DNA of 64,000 nt from Streptomyces asoensis. GTDB taxonomy: Bacteria > Actinomycetota > Actinomycetes > Streptomycetales > Streptomycetaceae. The notes beneath the pieces were generated by a model, which was not told where the DNA came from, made no database searches, and saw only the letters and a program-made list of their open reading frames with translations. The position numbers were made by a program, and so were the translations under genes. This document shows positions 8,142 to 16,598 of the stretch, piece after piece (positions within the stretch are counted from its first letter, which is position 1; every line of letters begins with the position of its first letter). The stretch covers positions 4,898,001 to 4,962,000 of the forward strand of contig NZ_CP049838.1 in NCBI RefSeq assembly GCF_013085465.1, in the 5' to 3' direction.

Positions 8142-8758
8142 CCGGGGAACGCTACCTCCCGGCGCAGAAACGCCAGCTGCGCCTTCTTCTCCGGCAGGTA
8201 CACGTCCGGCAGGTCGATCTCCGGCAGCGTGACGACCGGCCCCTCCTCGAAGCCCTGCCGGAGGAAGCGGGCGACCGCCTTCTCGTTGCGCACATCGGGG
8301 TCCACCACGACGCGCGGCCGGTCCAGGCCGACCAGCACGAACGAGGCGAACGCGCCCATCAGCGCCGCCGACCAGCCCGGCCGGGCCCCTCGCCCGTCGG
8401 CCGGCGCGAGGAGCAGGTGGATGCCGATGTCCCCGGGCTCGACCGGGTAGCACTCGCCGACCCGGTCCTCGGTCGGCTCGTAGGTCTGGAGGAGGGCGAC
8501 CGGTTCGCCGTCCAGCTCGGTCAGGAAGGCGTGATGGGTGTCGAGGTCGGCCATGTGGGCGTAGATCTCGGCGACCTGGTCCCGCGTCAGACCGTTCATG
8601 CCCCAGAACGCGGCCCGCTCCTCGCTCACCCAGCCGTGGACGACGTCCGCGTCGCCCTCGGCGTCGAGCGGGCGGATGCCGACGGTCCCGAACCCGTCGG
8701 CCACCTGCTCGTGCACGTAGACATCCCGGACGTTCCGGCTGTCCTGGCGGTCACTCAT
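8138..8758 (-). CDS. GNAT acetyltransferase of the siderophore (IucB/RhbD-like) type
   Basis: A 206-residue protein. Family-typical elements are GIRPLDAEGDADVVHGWV, the aromatic ERAAFWGM and an acyl-CoA site within GDIGIHLLLAPADGRGARPG. The late VVVDPDVRNEKAVARFLRQG is the motif seen in hydroxylysine or aminoglycoside-like acetylases of siderophore pathways. Known relatives N-acylate hydroxylated diamines during hydroxamate siderophore synthesis. The start overlaps the acylase stop by 8 bp and the stop overlaps the cupin start by 4 bp. With the iron box ahead of the operon, a siderophore-related role is likely, but no siderophore synthetase is present here. Confidence 0.78.
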   Translation of the reverse strand: MSDRQDSRNVRDVYVHEQVADGFGTVGIRPLDAEGDADVVHGWVSEERAAFWGMNGLTRDQVAEIYAHMADLDTHHAFLTELDGEPVALLQTYEPTEDRVGECYPVEPGDIGIHLLLAPADGRGARPGWSAALMGAFASFVLVGLDRPRVVVDPDVRNEKAVARFLRQGFEEGPVVTLPEIDLPDVYLPEKKAQLAFLRREVAFPG

Positions 8759-10817
8759 CGTCGCTCTCCTTCTTCAGCTGCGCCCAGTCGGTGACGACCG
8801 GGGCCAGTTCGCCCTTGAGCCACAGGGGGAGCTGGTCGTGGTGGTGGGGGTGGTCGGGGAGGCCGGACGCGCCGTACGGGACGACCCACAGGCTGTCCTC
8901 ACGGCGGGCCAGGTCCCACACGTAACGGGCGGCCGGGCCCCGCGCGGCGAGGTCGGTCCAGCCGGGCACGGCCGAGGTGCACAGCACGCAGTCGTGGTCG
9001 CCGGCGAGGGCCGGGGCCTGCCGCCCGGGGTCGGGCAGCGCCTGCCAGGGGGTCAGGCGGTGGGTGTCGCCCCAGCGGGCGGCCGGCCGGCCGGCGACCT
9101 CCTCGACGGCCTCCCGTACGAGTGCCGCCCGGTCGATGCCGTACAGCTCCTCGGCGCGCAGGAGGTGTTCGAGGGCGAAGCCGATGCGCGGGAGGAGGGC
9201 CAGCCAGGGGAGGAAGACCTCCGGGTAGGCGGGCGGGGTCGTGAGGGCCGCGAAGGCCGGGTGGACGGCGAGACGGCGGACCAGGGCGCTGCGCAGGGCC
9301 GCGAACCGTGCCGCGTCCTGGCTGTCGGCGTCCATCCGGCGGTCCCAGCGCAGCAGGCGGTCGCGGAGCTCGGCGGCCGGGCCGGTGAGGTCGTCGAGGG
9401 CGGACAGCCGGTCCAGCAGGGGCGCGGCGGAGGCGAGATAGGTGTCCGTGTGGATGGCCGGCATGTCGGACGCGGACCACTGCCGTCGCTCCCCGAGCAG
9501 CGCCCGGATGCGGTCGGCGCGGTGCGGCGGGGCGAACTCGACGCCCAGCTCCGCGGCGGGGCCCCGCTGGTTGGCCATCACCGCGACGCCGTCGGCCAGT
9601 CCCGCGCGGGGCATCTCGTGCCAGCCGGTCCACTCGTGGCCGGGTTCCCAGGCGGGCACCAGCCGGGTGCCGTTCGTCTCGGCGCGCAGTGGCACCCGGC
9701 CCGCGACCCGGTGCAGCAGGCCGCCCTCGGTGTCGGCGGCCTGGACGACGTTGACGGGCTCGACCCAGAGGTCGAAGGCGCGGTCCACGTCGGCGACCCG
9801 ACGGGCCCGGAGCAGCGGGAGGAGCGCCTGGACGCCCAGGTCGGCGGTGACGCGGGGCGGGTGGCGCAGGGTCAGCGCGAGCGGGGTGCCGTCGTCGAGG
9901 CCTTCCGGGCCACCCGCGATCACCGGGCCCCGCTCGGTCTCCAGCACCTCGACCTCGACGGTCTCCTCGCCCGCCACCCGTACGAGTTCGGTGTGCCGGG
10001 CGACCCGCCGCCAGATGCCGTCCGGGCCGAGCGCCTCGACGCCCGCGCCGGTGCGGCGCAGCCGTTCGCGGTAGAGGTCCTGGTAGTCGGCCATGGCGTT
10101 GGTGATGGCCCAGGCGACGGTGCCGGTGTGGCCGAAGTGGGCGATGCCGGGGACACCGGGGACGGCGAGCCCGACGACGTCGAACTCGTCGCAGGCCAGG
10201 CGGATCTGCTGGTAGACGCCGGGGTCCTCGATGAAGCGGTGCGGGTCGCCGGCGATCACCGCCTGCCCGGTGACCGTCCGCGCCCCTTCCACCAGCCAGC
10301 CGTTGCTGCCGGAGGTGCCGGGCCCGTCGGTGGCGAACAGGCCGACCGCCTCGGGGCCGAGATGCCGGGCGGCCTCCTCGCGCCACAGCTTGGCGGGGAA
10401 CCCGGCGAACAGGATGTGCGTGGCCAGCCAGACGGCGAGCGGGGTCCAGGGTTCCCAGCGGCCGGGCGCGAGGCCGACCCGGGGGAACTCGGGCGCGTCG
10501 CAGGCGGCCAGTCCCTCGTTGACGCCGTCGACGTACGCCCGGACCCAGTCGGCCGTCTCCGGGTCCCGTCTCGTGAGCTCGTCGAAGCAGCGTCTCGCCG
10601 TGTCGTCGAGGCGGGCGCGGCGCACGAACCGGTCCCAGGGGAGGGCCTCGGAGCCGAGGAAGGACGCCGAGGTGCCGCGCGCCCTGTGCCGTTCGACCTC
10701 CAGTTGCCAGGCGCGGTCGCGGGCGGTGACCGATCCCTGGAGGCGGGCGAGGGCGTGGGCGCTGTCGGCGCGCAGATGCGGGACGCCCCAGGCGTCACGG
10801 TAGATCTCGGTGGTCAC
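8751..10817 (-). CDS. Penicillin acylase family N-terminal nucleophile amidase, iron-regulated
   Basis: A 688-residue protein with the family start EIYRDAWGVPHLRADS and the autoprocessing junction GTSGSNGWLV. Ser171 would become the N-terminal nucleophile after self-cleavage into alpha and beta chains. There is no signal peptide, so it should act in the cytoplasm, unlike exported PvdQ or penicillin G acylase. The GTG start at 10817 lacks a strong ribosome site (AGAAGG abuts it). It heads the operon acylase-GNAT-cupin-SDR. A perfect-looking iron box ends 20 bp upstream. Family enzymes remove acyl chains from amides. A role in trimming or recycling an acylated siderophore is inferred. Confidence 0.84.
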   Translation of the reverse strand: MTTEIYRDAWGVPHLRADSAHALARLQGSVTARDRAWQLEVERHRARGTSASFLGSEALPWDRFVRRARLDDTARRCFDELTRRDPETADWVRAYVDGVNEGLAACDAPEFPRVGLAPGRWEPWTPLAVWLATHILFAGFPAKLWREEAARHLGPEAVGLFATDGPGTSGSNGWLVEGARTVTGQAVIAGDPHRFIEDPGVYQQIRLACDEFDVVGLAVPGVPGIAHFGHTGTVAWAITNAMADYQDLYRERLRRTGAGVEALGPDGIWRRVARHTELVRVAGEETVEVEVLETERGPVIAGGPEGLDDGTPLALTLRHPPRVTADLGVQALLPLLRARRVADVDRAFDLWVEPVNVVQAADTEGGLLHRVAGRVPLRAETNGTRLVPAWEPGHEWTGWHEMPRAGLADGVAVMANQRGPAAELGVEFAPPHRADRIRALLGERRQWSASDMPAIHTDTYLASAAPLLDRLSALDDLTGPAAELRDRLLRWDRRMDADSQDAARFAALRSALVRRLAVHPAFAALTTPPAYPEVFLPWLALLPRIGFALEHLLRAEELYGIDRAALVREAVEEVAGRPAARWGDTHRLTPWQALPDPGRQAPALAGDHDCVLCTSAVPGWTDLAARGPAARYVWDLARREDSLWVVPYGASGLPDHPHHHDQLPLWLKGELAPVVTDWAQLKKESDDE

Positions 10818-10836
10818 CTTCTGGCCCCATTTCGCT

Positions 10837-10855
10837 TTAGGTTAGGCTTGCCTAA
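10837..10855. promoter_or_regulatory. Iron box (DmdR1/IdeR-type operator)
   Basis: TTAGGTTAGGCTTGCCTAA fits the 19-bp actinobacterial DtxR/IdeR/DmdR1 consensus TTAGGTTAGSCTAACCTAA, with TTAGG and CCTAA ends intact. It lies in the 77-bp gap between the divergent penicillin acylase and siderophore-interacting genes, so one iron-loaded repressor could control both. The plus-strand gene starts 40 bp away and the minus-strand gene 20 bp away. Confidence 0.9.
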
Positions 10856-10894
10856 GTAGTTGTCCCGAAATCGTACGCGAGGGGTGAAGAGGCC

Positions 10895-11638
10895 ATGGCG
10901 CAGGGGCGGGGCTGGGAGGGCACGGTCCTCAGACTGATGCGCGCGAAGGACTTCACGCTCACGGTCACGGGCGTGGAGGAGGTCACCGGCGAGTATCGCC
11001 GACTGCGCCTCTCGGACGGCGGGCTGCTCGCCGCCACCGGCGTCCACCCGACGATCTGGATCCGGCTCTGGTTCGAGAACGCGGGCCGGCCGCACCAGCG
11101 GGCCTACACCCTGGTCGACCCCGACCCGGCGGCCGGCACCCTCGCCCTGGAGTTCGCGCTGCACGAGGGCGCGGCCAGCGACTGGGCACGGACGGCAAAG
11201 CCCGGCGACACCATCGAGGCGACCGTCCAGGGCACCGGCTTCGAACCGCCTGCCCCGACCCCCTCGCACGTCCTCGTGATCGGCGACCCGGCCTCCCTGC
11301 CCGCCATCAACTCCCTGCTCGGCGAGGGCGAGGGGGCGCTCGGCTCCACCCCGGCGACCGTCTGGTTCGAGGGCTCGTCCGACGGTCCGGACGGCCTCCC
11401 CTTCCGGACCGACCCCGCACGCCACGAGATACGGCACGTGCCCCGGGTGGACTCGGGCGCCCACCTGGTCGAGCGGGTGAAGGCCGAGCTGCCCGCCCTG
11501 CTGACGGCCACCCCCGACCCGTACGTCTGGATCGCCTGCGACACCCGCACCACCAGGACGCTGTCGGCCTACCTGCGCAAGGAGCTGGGCGTCCCCAAGG
11601 AGCGGCTGCACGCGCTGGGGTACTGGCGCGCGAGCTGA
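10895..11638 (+). CDS. Siderophore-interacting protein (FAD-dependent ferric reductase family)
   Basis: A 247-residue protein with the order typical of ViuB/YqjH/SIP proteins. The FAD-binding barrel contains PHQRAYTLVDPDP (an RxYT-type flavin motif). A NAD(P)-binding half contains VLVIGDPASLPAIN and ends with LHALGYWRAS, the hallmark GYW terminus. It reduces ferric siderophores to free iron in the cytoplasm. The start at ATG 10895 follows a GAGGGG about 10 bp upstream, and the iron box lies in its promoter. Divergent arrangement with the acylase operon implies coordinated derepression under iron shortage. Confidence 0.9.
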   Translation: MAQGRGWEGTVLRLMRAKDFTLTVTGVEEVTGEYRRLRLSDGGLLAATGVHPTIWIRLWFENAGRPHQRAYTLVDPDPAAGTLALEFALHEGAASDWARTAKPGDTIEATVQGTGFEPPAPTPSHVLVIGDPASLPAINSLLGEGEGALGSTPATVWFEGSSDGPDGLPFRTDPARHEIRHVPRVDSGAHLVERVKAELPALLTATPDPYVWIACDTRTTRTLSAYLRKELGVPKERLHALGYWRAS

Positions 11639-11662
11639 CGGCCCAGGCGGGATCATCGACGC

Positions 11663-12274
11663 ATGGACGTCACCCTTCACCTCTCCCAGGACCCCGAGGC
11701 CGACGAGCTCCTCGGGCGGTCCCCGCTCGCCGCGCTGGTCGGGATGCTGCTGGACCAGCAGGTTCCGATGGAGTGGGCGTTCAAGGGACCCCGGACGATC
11801 GCCGACCGGCTCGGCGCCGACGACCTGGACGCGCACGACATCGCCGCCCAGGACCCGGAGGCCTTCGCCGCGCTGCTCTCCGAGAAGCCGGCCGTGCACC
11901 GCTACCCCGGGTCCATGGCCAAGCGCGTCCAGCAGCTCTGCCAGTACCTCGTCGAGCACTACGACGGGGACGCCGGTGCCGTCTGGAAGGACGTGAGCAG
12001 CGGCAAGGAGCTGCTCGGGCGGCTCCAGGAACTGCCCGGCTTCGGCAGGCAGAAGGCGCAGATCTTCCTCGCGCTGCTGGGCAAGCAGCTCGGTGTGCGG
12101 CCCACCGGCTGGCGGGAGGCGGCCGGCGCCTACGGCGAGCCGAAGTCCTTCCGGTCCGTCGCCGACATCACCGGCCCGGAGTCGCTGACGAAGGTGCGGG
12201 CGCACAAGCAGGAGATGAAGGCGGCGGCCAAGGCGGAGAAGGCACAGAAGGCGGACAAGGCCGCGAAGAAGTAG
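11663..12274 (+). CDS. HhH-GPD-type base-excision repair family protein
   Basis: A 203-residue protein. ALVGMLLDQQVPMEWAFKGP is the N-terminal helix motif of the HhH-GPD family. LQELPGFGRQKAQIFLALLG is the helix-hairpin-helix that would contact DNA. The catalytic Asp usual after the hairpin is not obvious (the region reads GVRPTGWREAAG), so activity may differ from Nth/AlkA. A lysine/alanine-rich tail (about residues 180-203) probably adds non-specific DNA affinity. It lies 24 bp after the siderophore-interacting gene and may be cotranscribed. A hairpin follows. Confidence 0.8.
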   Translation: MDVTLHLSQDPEADELLGRSPLAALVGMLLDQQVPMEWAFKGPRTIADRLGADDLDAHDIAAQDPEAFAALLSEKPAVHRYPGSMAKRVQQLCQYLVEHYDGDAGAVWKDVSSGKELLGRLQELPGFGRQKAQIFLALLGKQLGVRPTGWREAAGAYGEPKSFRSVADITGPESLTKVRAHKQEMKAAAKAEKAQKADKAAKK

Positions 12275-12286
12275 GGGAGCAGGTCG

Positions 12287-12313
12287 GGTGGCCCGCCCGG
12301 GCGGCGGGCCACC
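12287..12313. terminator. GC-rich hairpin after the HhH-GPD gene
   Basis: An 11-bp perfect stem GGTGGCCCGCC/GGCGGGCCACC encloses the 5-base loop CGGGC. It starts 12 bp after the stop codon. Between here and 12594 I see no gene with a usable start. One plus frame ending at 12492 (PEPPFEGPWPLDALSRAA) has protein-like composition but no start codon outside the upstream gene. Confidence 0.65.
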
Positions 12314-12594
12314 GCCACCCGGTCCGAGCCCGGAACACGACCGAGCCACCGACCGGCTCCTCCTCGGACCCGGAGTACGACGACCACAAGGTCCACAGTC
12401 GCCGCCCCGCGCACGAGCAGCGGTACGACCACGAACCCGAGCCGCCCTTCGAGGGCCCCTGGCCCCTGGACGCCCTCTCCCGCGCCGCCTGACAGATCGT
12501 GCCGCACACCGATGTGAACCGGTTGTCCGCCGAACGGGCGGATCCGACCCCCGGCATGCTGAACCCAGGGCGTGTCGCGGGGAGATGACCTCTC

Positions 12595-12906
12595 ATGAGC
12601 CCCGCAGCACGCCGCCCCCGCAGCCGCACCTGGCTGCGGACGCTCGTGCTGCTGCTCGCCCTGCTGGTGCCGGGCGCGGCCGTCGAGGTCTCGGCGGCAC
12701 CCGTCGCCGCCGCCGAGATCGCCGAGTACGACGTCCTCGACACGGCGCTGCGACCGGCCCCCTGCGCCCACCGCCCCGCCGCCCCGCTGCGCCCCGCGGC
12801 CCTCCCGGCACCGGCGCCCGGTGTTCCCGCGGACCGGCCGCGCCCCGCGCCGCACCGGCCGTCGTACGCCCTGCACGCCCTGCGCACCGTGGTCCTGCGC
12901 TGCTGA
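12595..12906 (+). CDS. Small secreted or membrane-anchored protein, unknown function
   Basis: A 103-residue protein with GGGGAG 10 bp before the ATG. An Arg-rich N-terminus (RRPRSRTW) precedes a hydrophobic helix (about residues 14-30) ending in VSAAPVAAAE, consistent with a signal peptide or anchor. The rest is Ala/Pro/His-rich with a C-terminal VVLRC. I do not recognise a family. A 40-residue gene follows 64 bp downstream on the same strand. Confidence 0.55.
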   Translation: MSPAARRPRSRTWLRTLVLLLALLVPGAAVEVSAAPVAAAEIAEYDVLDTALRPAPCAHRPAAPLRPAALPAPAPGVPADRPRPAPHRPSYALHALRTVVLRC

Positions 12907-12970
12907 CGGACGCCGTTCCCAGGCCCGCCGGCGATCACGCTCACGCAAGGAACATGCGAGGGAAAGAGCC

Positions 12971-13093
12971 ATGCCCACAGACCCGTACGCGATCCTGCGC
13001 GCCCTGCTGCGCGCGGAGGCCGCGCGCAGCACACCGAAACCGCAGGTGAAGGAAGCGAAACCGCAGCAGTCCCCGGAACACCGGGACCGCTGA
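12971..13093 (+). CDS. Forty-residue conserved-type small protein
   Basis: The protein MPTDPYAILRALLRAEAARS plus a Lys/Gln/Pro-rich tail is preceded by GGAAAG 4-5 bp before the ATG at 12971. An amphipathic helix (residues 5-20) and a basic tail are visible. No function is known to me. The stop lies 6 bp before a bidirectional hairpin. Confidence 0.5.
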   Translation: MPTDPYAILRALLRAEAARSTPKPQVKEAKPQQSPEHRDR

Positions 13094-13099
13094 CCGGTC

Positions 13100-13126
13100 G
13101 GCGGAGGCGGGACTACCGCCTCCGCC
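13100..13126. terminator. Bidirectional hairpin between convergent genes
   Basis: An 11-bp perfect stem GGCGGAGGCGG/CCGCCTCCGCC closes on the loop GACTA. The loop itself contains the stop codon (13113-13115, minus strand) of the HerA-like gene, so this terminator overlaps the end of that coding region. Confidence 0.78.
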
Positions 13127-14702
13127 GGGCCGTGCCGAAGAGCGAGCGGGTGATCTCGCGGCCGATCTGTGTGCCGACGGACCGGGCCAGCGACTTGAAC
13201 ATGCCGCTGCCGACGACCTGCTCGACGACGGAGCGATCCTCCTCGGGCTGCCGGGACCTGGACTCCCGGGCCTTGGTCGCCTTGGTCGCCTTGGTCGCCT
13301 TCGTCTCCCCCGCCCCTCGCGACTCCCGCGTCCCCCGCGTCGGCTCCGGTTGCCCGGCGGGCCGGGCCGCCAGCTTCTCGAACGCGGATTCTCTGTCCAC
13401 AGCCTGTGCATACCGCTCGTGGAGCGGCGACTCCCGCACCGCCCGGTCGAGGGCGGGGCCGTCGACCGGCCCCATCAGCGACTCGGGGGCACGCAGCCGG
13501 GTCGCGGCCACCGGCGTCGGGGCGCCCTTCTCGCTGAGGACGGTCACGACGGCCTCGCCGGTACCGAGGCCGGTGAGCAGCTCCTCCAGGTCGTAGGAGG
13601 AGTTCGGGAACGTCTTCACCGTGGCCTTGAGGGCCTTCTGGTCGTCCGGCGTGAAGGCCCGCAGGGCGTGCTGGACCCGGTTGCCGAGCTGGGCAAGGAC
13701 GTCACCGGGCACGTCCTTCGGGGTCTGCGTGACGAAGAACACGCCGACCCCTTTCGAGCGAATCAGCCGGACGGTCCGCGTGATGGAGTCGAGGAACGCC
13801 TTCGAGGCGTCGTTGAAGAGCAGGTGCGCCTCGTCGAAGAAGAAGACGAGCTTGGGCCTGTCGGCGTCGCCGACCTCGGGCAGATCGTGGAAGAGGTCGG
13901 CCAGCAGCCACATCAGGAAGGTCGAGAAGAGCTGCGGCTTCTCCTGGACGGCGGGCAGTTCCAGGACCGAGACGACACCGCGGCCGTCGGAGGCCGTGCG
14001 CAGGAACTCGGCCGTGTCGAACTCCGGCTCGCCGAAGAAGCTCGCCATGCCCTGGGCCTCGAAGGCGGTCAGGGAGCGCAGGATCACCCCGGCCGTGGCC
14101 GTCGAAAGACCGCCGATGCCCTTCAGCTCCGCCTTGCCCTCGTCCGAGGTCAGAAAGGCGACGACCGACCGGAGGTCCTTGAGGTCCAGCAGCTCCAGGC
14201 CCTTCTGGTCGGCGTAGTGGAAGATCAGGCCGAGGGACTGTTCCTGGGTGCGGTTGAGCTGGAGCACCTTGGCGAGGAGCACCGGGCCGAAGCTGGTGAT
14301 CGTGGCCCGCAGCGGGATGCCGTGGCCGAGGCCGCCGAGGGCGTAGAACTCGGCCGGGAAGCCGGTCGCCGTCCATTTCTGGCCGACTTCCGCCGCCCGC
14401 CCCCGCACCCGGTCGTTCGCCACTCCCGGCGCCGAGACCCCGGACAGGTCGCCCTTCACGTCGGCGAGGAAGACCGGCACGCCCTGCGCAGAGAGCTGCT
14501 CGGCGATCAGCTGGAGCGTCTTGGTCTTTCCGGTGCCGGTGGCGCCCGCGACCAGTCCATGCCTGTTCAGCATGGGAAGGGGGATACGGACGGGGGCCTC
14601 GGGCAGACACTTTCCGTCCCACAGCAGCGCGCCGAGGTCGAGGGCGGGCCCGGTGAAGGCGTAGCCGGCAGCGATGTCAGCGGCGCTCGTCGACCCACTC
14701 AT
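13113..14702 (-). CDS. HerA-like helicase/ATPase (DUF853 family)
   Basis: A 529-residue protein. The Walker A motif GATGTGKT is at residues 53-60. The Walker B motif lies in KLVFFFDEAHLLF near residue 290, and FFVTQTPKDVP is the sensor-like block. The first 50 residues (FTGPALDLGALLWDGK) match the DUF853 group of FtsK/HerA ATPases. A basic, disordered tail with ATKATKATKA repeats (about residues 460-495) ends in a helix rich in Arg. Close relatives are annotated as putative DNA-translocating ATPases without a demonstrated role. No NurA-type nuclease is adjacent. A small ParB-like gene is divergent 105 bp away. Confidence 0.82.
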   Translation of the reverse strand: MSGSTSAADIAAGYAFTGPALDLGALLWDGKCLPEAPVRIPLPMLNRHGLVAGATGTGKTKTLQLIAEQLSAQGVPVFLADVKGDLSGVSAPGVANDRVRGRAAEVGQKWTATGFPAEFYALGGLGHGIPLRATITSFGPVLLAKVLQLNRTQEQSLGLIFHYADQKGLELLDLKDLRSVVAFLTSDEGKAELKGIGGLSTATAGVILRSLTAFEAQGMASFFGEPEFDTAEFLRTASDGRGVVSVLELPAVQEKPQLFSTFLMWLLADLFHDLPEVGDADRPKLVFFFDEAHLLFNDASKAFLDSITRTVRLIRSKGVGVFFVTQTPKDVPGDVLAQLGNRVQHALRAFTPDDQKALKATVKTFPNSSYDLEELLTGLGTGEAVVTVLSEKGAPTPVAATRLRAPESLMGPVDGPALDRAVRESPLHERYAQAVDRESAFEKLAARPAGQPEPTRGTRESRGAGETKATKATKATKARESRSRQPEEDRSVVEQVVGSGMFKSLARSVGTQIGREITRSLFGTARRRR

Positions 14703-14807
14703 CGGCAGACCCTCGTTCCGTTTTACCCCCGTTCATCACGTCTTTTCCAGCGTCGCACTCCGTCTCCATGGCTGCGCCCGGAACGTCTGGACCGGTAGGC
14801 TTTCCGT

Positions 14808-15104
14808 GTGATCTTCAAGCGCATCGGAAACGGCCGGCCGTACCCCGACCACGGCCGGGAAAGCACCCGGCAGTGGGCGGACGTCGCGCCGCGCCCGGTC
14901 CGCCTCGATCAGCTGGTGACCACCAAGCAGCAGCTCGACCTGGAAACCCTGCTCGCGGAGGACTCCACGTTCTACGGCGACCTCTTCGCGCACGTCGTGA
15001 AGTGGCAGGGCGACCTGTACCTGGAGGACGGGCTGCACCGCGCGGTGCGGGCGGCACTCCAGCAGCGACAGGTACTGCACGCGCGCGTGCTCGAGCTGGA
15101 CTGA
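14808..15104 (+). CDS. Small conserved protein with ParB-like fold, often annotated as VapB-type antitoxin
   Basis: A 98-residue protein starting at GTG 14808. The central VRLDQLVTTKQQLDLETLL and the later DLYLEDGLHRAVRAALQQRQ resemble the ParB/sulfiredoxin N-terminal fold, where DGxHR is a nucleotide-contacting turn. Near-identical proteins are very conserved in Streptomyces, and I recall them being labelled VapB-family antitoxin. No toxin-like partner is adjacent, which argues against a simple toxin-antitoxin pair. The function is unknown. Confidence 0.72.
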   Translation: MIFKRIGNGRPYPDHGRESTRQWADVAPRPVRLDQLVTTKQQLDLETLLAEDSTFYGDLFAHVVKWQGDLYLEDGLHRAVRAALQQRQVLHARVLELD

Positions 15105-15224
15105 CCCCCGCCAGGACCCCCGCCCCGACCCCGGCCGACCCTTCGGGTTGACCCTTTCGGGTGCTTTCCCGTACCTCGAGCGGTGTCAGATGATCGTTTA
15201 TTCGTCACGGCCGCCCGAGCGCAC

Positions 15225-15237
15225 TACGCTGCGCCCA
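15225..15237 (+). promoter_or_regulatory. Minus-10 element of a probably leaderless promoter
   Basis: TACGCT at 15225-15230 lies six bases before the ATG at 15237. Transcription would therefore start at or next to the A of the start codon. There is no ribosome-binding sequence in the gap. A poor -35 match (TCGTCA, 15202-15207) sits 17 bp upstream. Confidence 0.5.
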
Positions 15238-15890
15238 TGAGCATGCTGACTCCCCCCGGCATGGGCGGCAAGTACCGGATCACGGGGGACAAATACCCCC
15301 GCATGCGCCCCCACCGACGACGCGGCAGGCTGGTCGTGGTGGTCGTCGCCTGCGGCGCCGTGCTCGGCGTGGCCGGCTGGGGCACTCTTCAGCTCATCGA
15401 CGTCTTCACGGGCGGCGGCGGGACGGCCACGGCCGCCGGAACCGGCTGCTCGACGAAGGCGACCAAGGCGAGCCCCGCGGCCTCCGCGTCCGCCGCCGTC
15501 GCCGGCGCGGCACCCAAGCCCGCGCAGATCACCGTGAACGTCTTCAACGCCACCACCCGCAGCGGTCTCGCCAAGACCACCGCGGACGAGCTGAAGAAAC
15601 GCGGCTTCAAGATCGGCGAGGTGGGCAACGCCACCAAGCAGTACGACAAGAAGGTCACCGGCACCGGCATCTTGCTCGGCCCCGCGGCCTCGCTGAACAC
15701 CTCGCTGCCGGTGCTCGCCACCCAGCTCACCACCGCCGAACGCCGCACCGACGCCGCCCGTACGGGCACGGCCATCGACCTGATCATCGGCAACCAGTTC
15801 AAGGCGCTGACCAGCCCGACGGCCTCGGTCAAGGCACTGACGGCCCTGGCCGCGCCGCAGCCGACGGCGACCACGAAAAAGGGCTGCTGA
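15237..15890 (+). CDS. LytR C-terminal domain (LytR_C) membrane protein
   Basis: A 217-residue protein. The basic cytoplasmic start (residues 1-32) ends in RRRGR. One membrane helix follows (about 33-55) and then an Ala/Gly/Thr-rich linker. The extracellular LytR_C domain runs from QITVNVFNATTRSGLAKTTA through LKKRGFKIGEVGNA to the end. In this family the domain occurs with LytR-CpsA-Psr wall-polymer ligases. Here it is free-standing. A GTG at 15183 would add 18 residues, but the -10 element placed just before ATG 15237 favours the shorter form. The stop codon is inside a terminator hairpin. Confidence 0.85.
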   Translation: MSMLTPPGMGGKYRITGDKYPRMRPHRRRGRLVVVVVACGAVLGVAGWGTLQLIDVFTGGGGTATAAGTGCSTKATKASPAASASAAVAGAAPKPAQITVNVFNATTRSGLAKTTADELKKRGFKIGEVGNATKQYDKKVTGTGILLGPAASLNTSLPVLATQLTTAERRTDAARTGTAIDLIIGNQFKALTSPTASVKALTALAAPQPTATTKKGC

Positions 15891-15901
15891 CAGCAGCCCT
15901 T
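15879..15901. terminator. Terminator overlapping the LytR_C gene stop
   Basis: A 10-bp stem AAGGGCTGCT/AGCAGCCCTT with loop GAC, preceded by an A-run on the plus strand and so giving a U-run for the minus direction. It may serve both this gene and the convergent upp gene. Confidence 0.75.
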
Positions 15902-15962
15902 CCCGCCCCGCCACCCGCTTGTCCGAGCGGGACGAATGTTTCGGCCCGCTCGGGTTGTCGGG

Positions 15963-16598
15963 TTATTCGGCCGCGCCGTACAGCCGGTCGCCCGCGTCGC
16001 CCAGGCCCGGGACGATGTAGCCGTGCTCGTTGAGGTGGTCGTCGACCGCCGCCGTGACGACGGTGACCGGGGTGCCCGCGAGCTCGCGCTCCATGAGCTC
16101 CACACCCTCCGGGGCCGCGAGCAGCACCACGGCCGTCACGTCGTCGGCGCCGCGCCGGATCAGCTCGCGGATCGCGGCGACCAGGGTGCCGCCGGTGGCC
16201 AGCATCGGGTCCAGGACGTACACCTGGCGGCCGAGGAGGTTCTCCGGCATGCGCGTGGCGTACGTGGACGCCTCGAGCGTCTCCTCGTTGCGGATCATGC
16301 CCATGAAGCCGACCTCGGCGGTCGGCAGCAGCCGCATCATGCCGTCCAGCATGCCGAGGCCCGCGCGCAGGATCGGCACGACCAGCGGGCGCGGGTGGGA
16401 GAGCTTCACGCCGGTGGTCGGGGAGACCGGCGTCTTGATGTCGACCTGCTCGGTACGCACGTCACGCGTGGCCTCGTAGGCGAGCAGGGTGACCAGTTCG
16501 TCGGCCAGCCGGCGGAAGGTCGCGGAGTCCGTGCGCTGGTCGCGCAGCGTGGTGAGCTTGTGGGCGACCAGAGGGTGGTCGACGACGTGGAGACGCAT
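15963..16598 (-). CDS. upp: Uracil phosphoribosyltransferase
   Basis: A 211-residue protein converting uracil and PRPP to UMP in pyrimidine salvage. The start [20 protein letters not shown] is the conserved N-terminus of the family. [11 protein letters not shown] is the PRPP-binding loop and [13 protein letters not shown] the C-terminal uracil-binding segment. The ATG at 16598 is chosen over an upstream in-frame GTG because the family begins here. It is convergent with the LytR_C gene and divergent from a 67-residue gene. Confidence 0.96.
   Translation of the reverse strand: MRLHVVDHPLVAHKLTTLRDQRTDSATFRRLADELVTLLAYEATRDVRTEQVDIKTPVSPTTGVKLSHPRPLVVPILRAGLGMLDGMMRLLPTAEVGFMGMIRNEETLEASTYATRMPENLLGRQVYVLDPMLATGGTLVAAIRELIRRGADDVTAVVLLAAPEGVELMERELAGTPVTVVTAAVDDHLNEHGYIVPGLGDAGDRLYGAAE

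Noticed and set aside
12314..12492. Frame ending PEPPFEGPWPLDALSRAA
   Set aside because: The composition looks protein-like, but no start codon exists outside the upstream repair gene, so no gene can be supported.
14808..15104. VapBC toxin-antitoxin pair
   Set aside because: No PIN-domain or other toxin-like gene lies on either side. The neighbouring genes are a HerA-like ATPase and a LytR_C protein.
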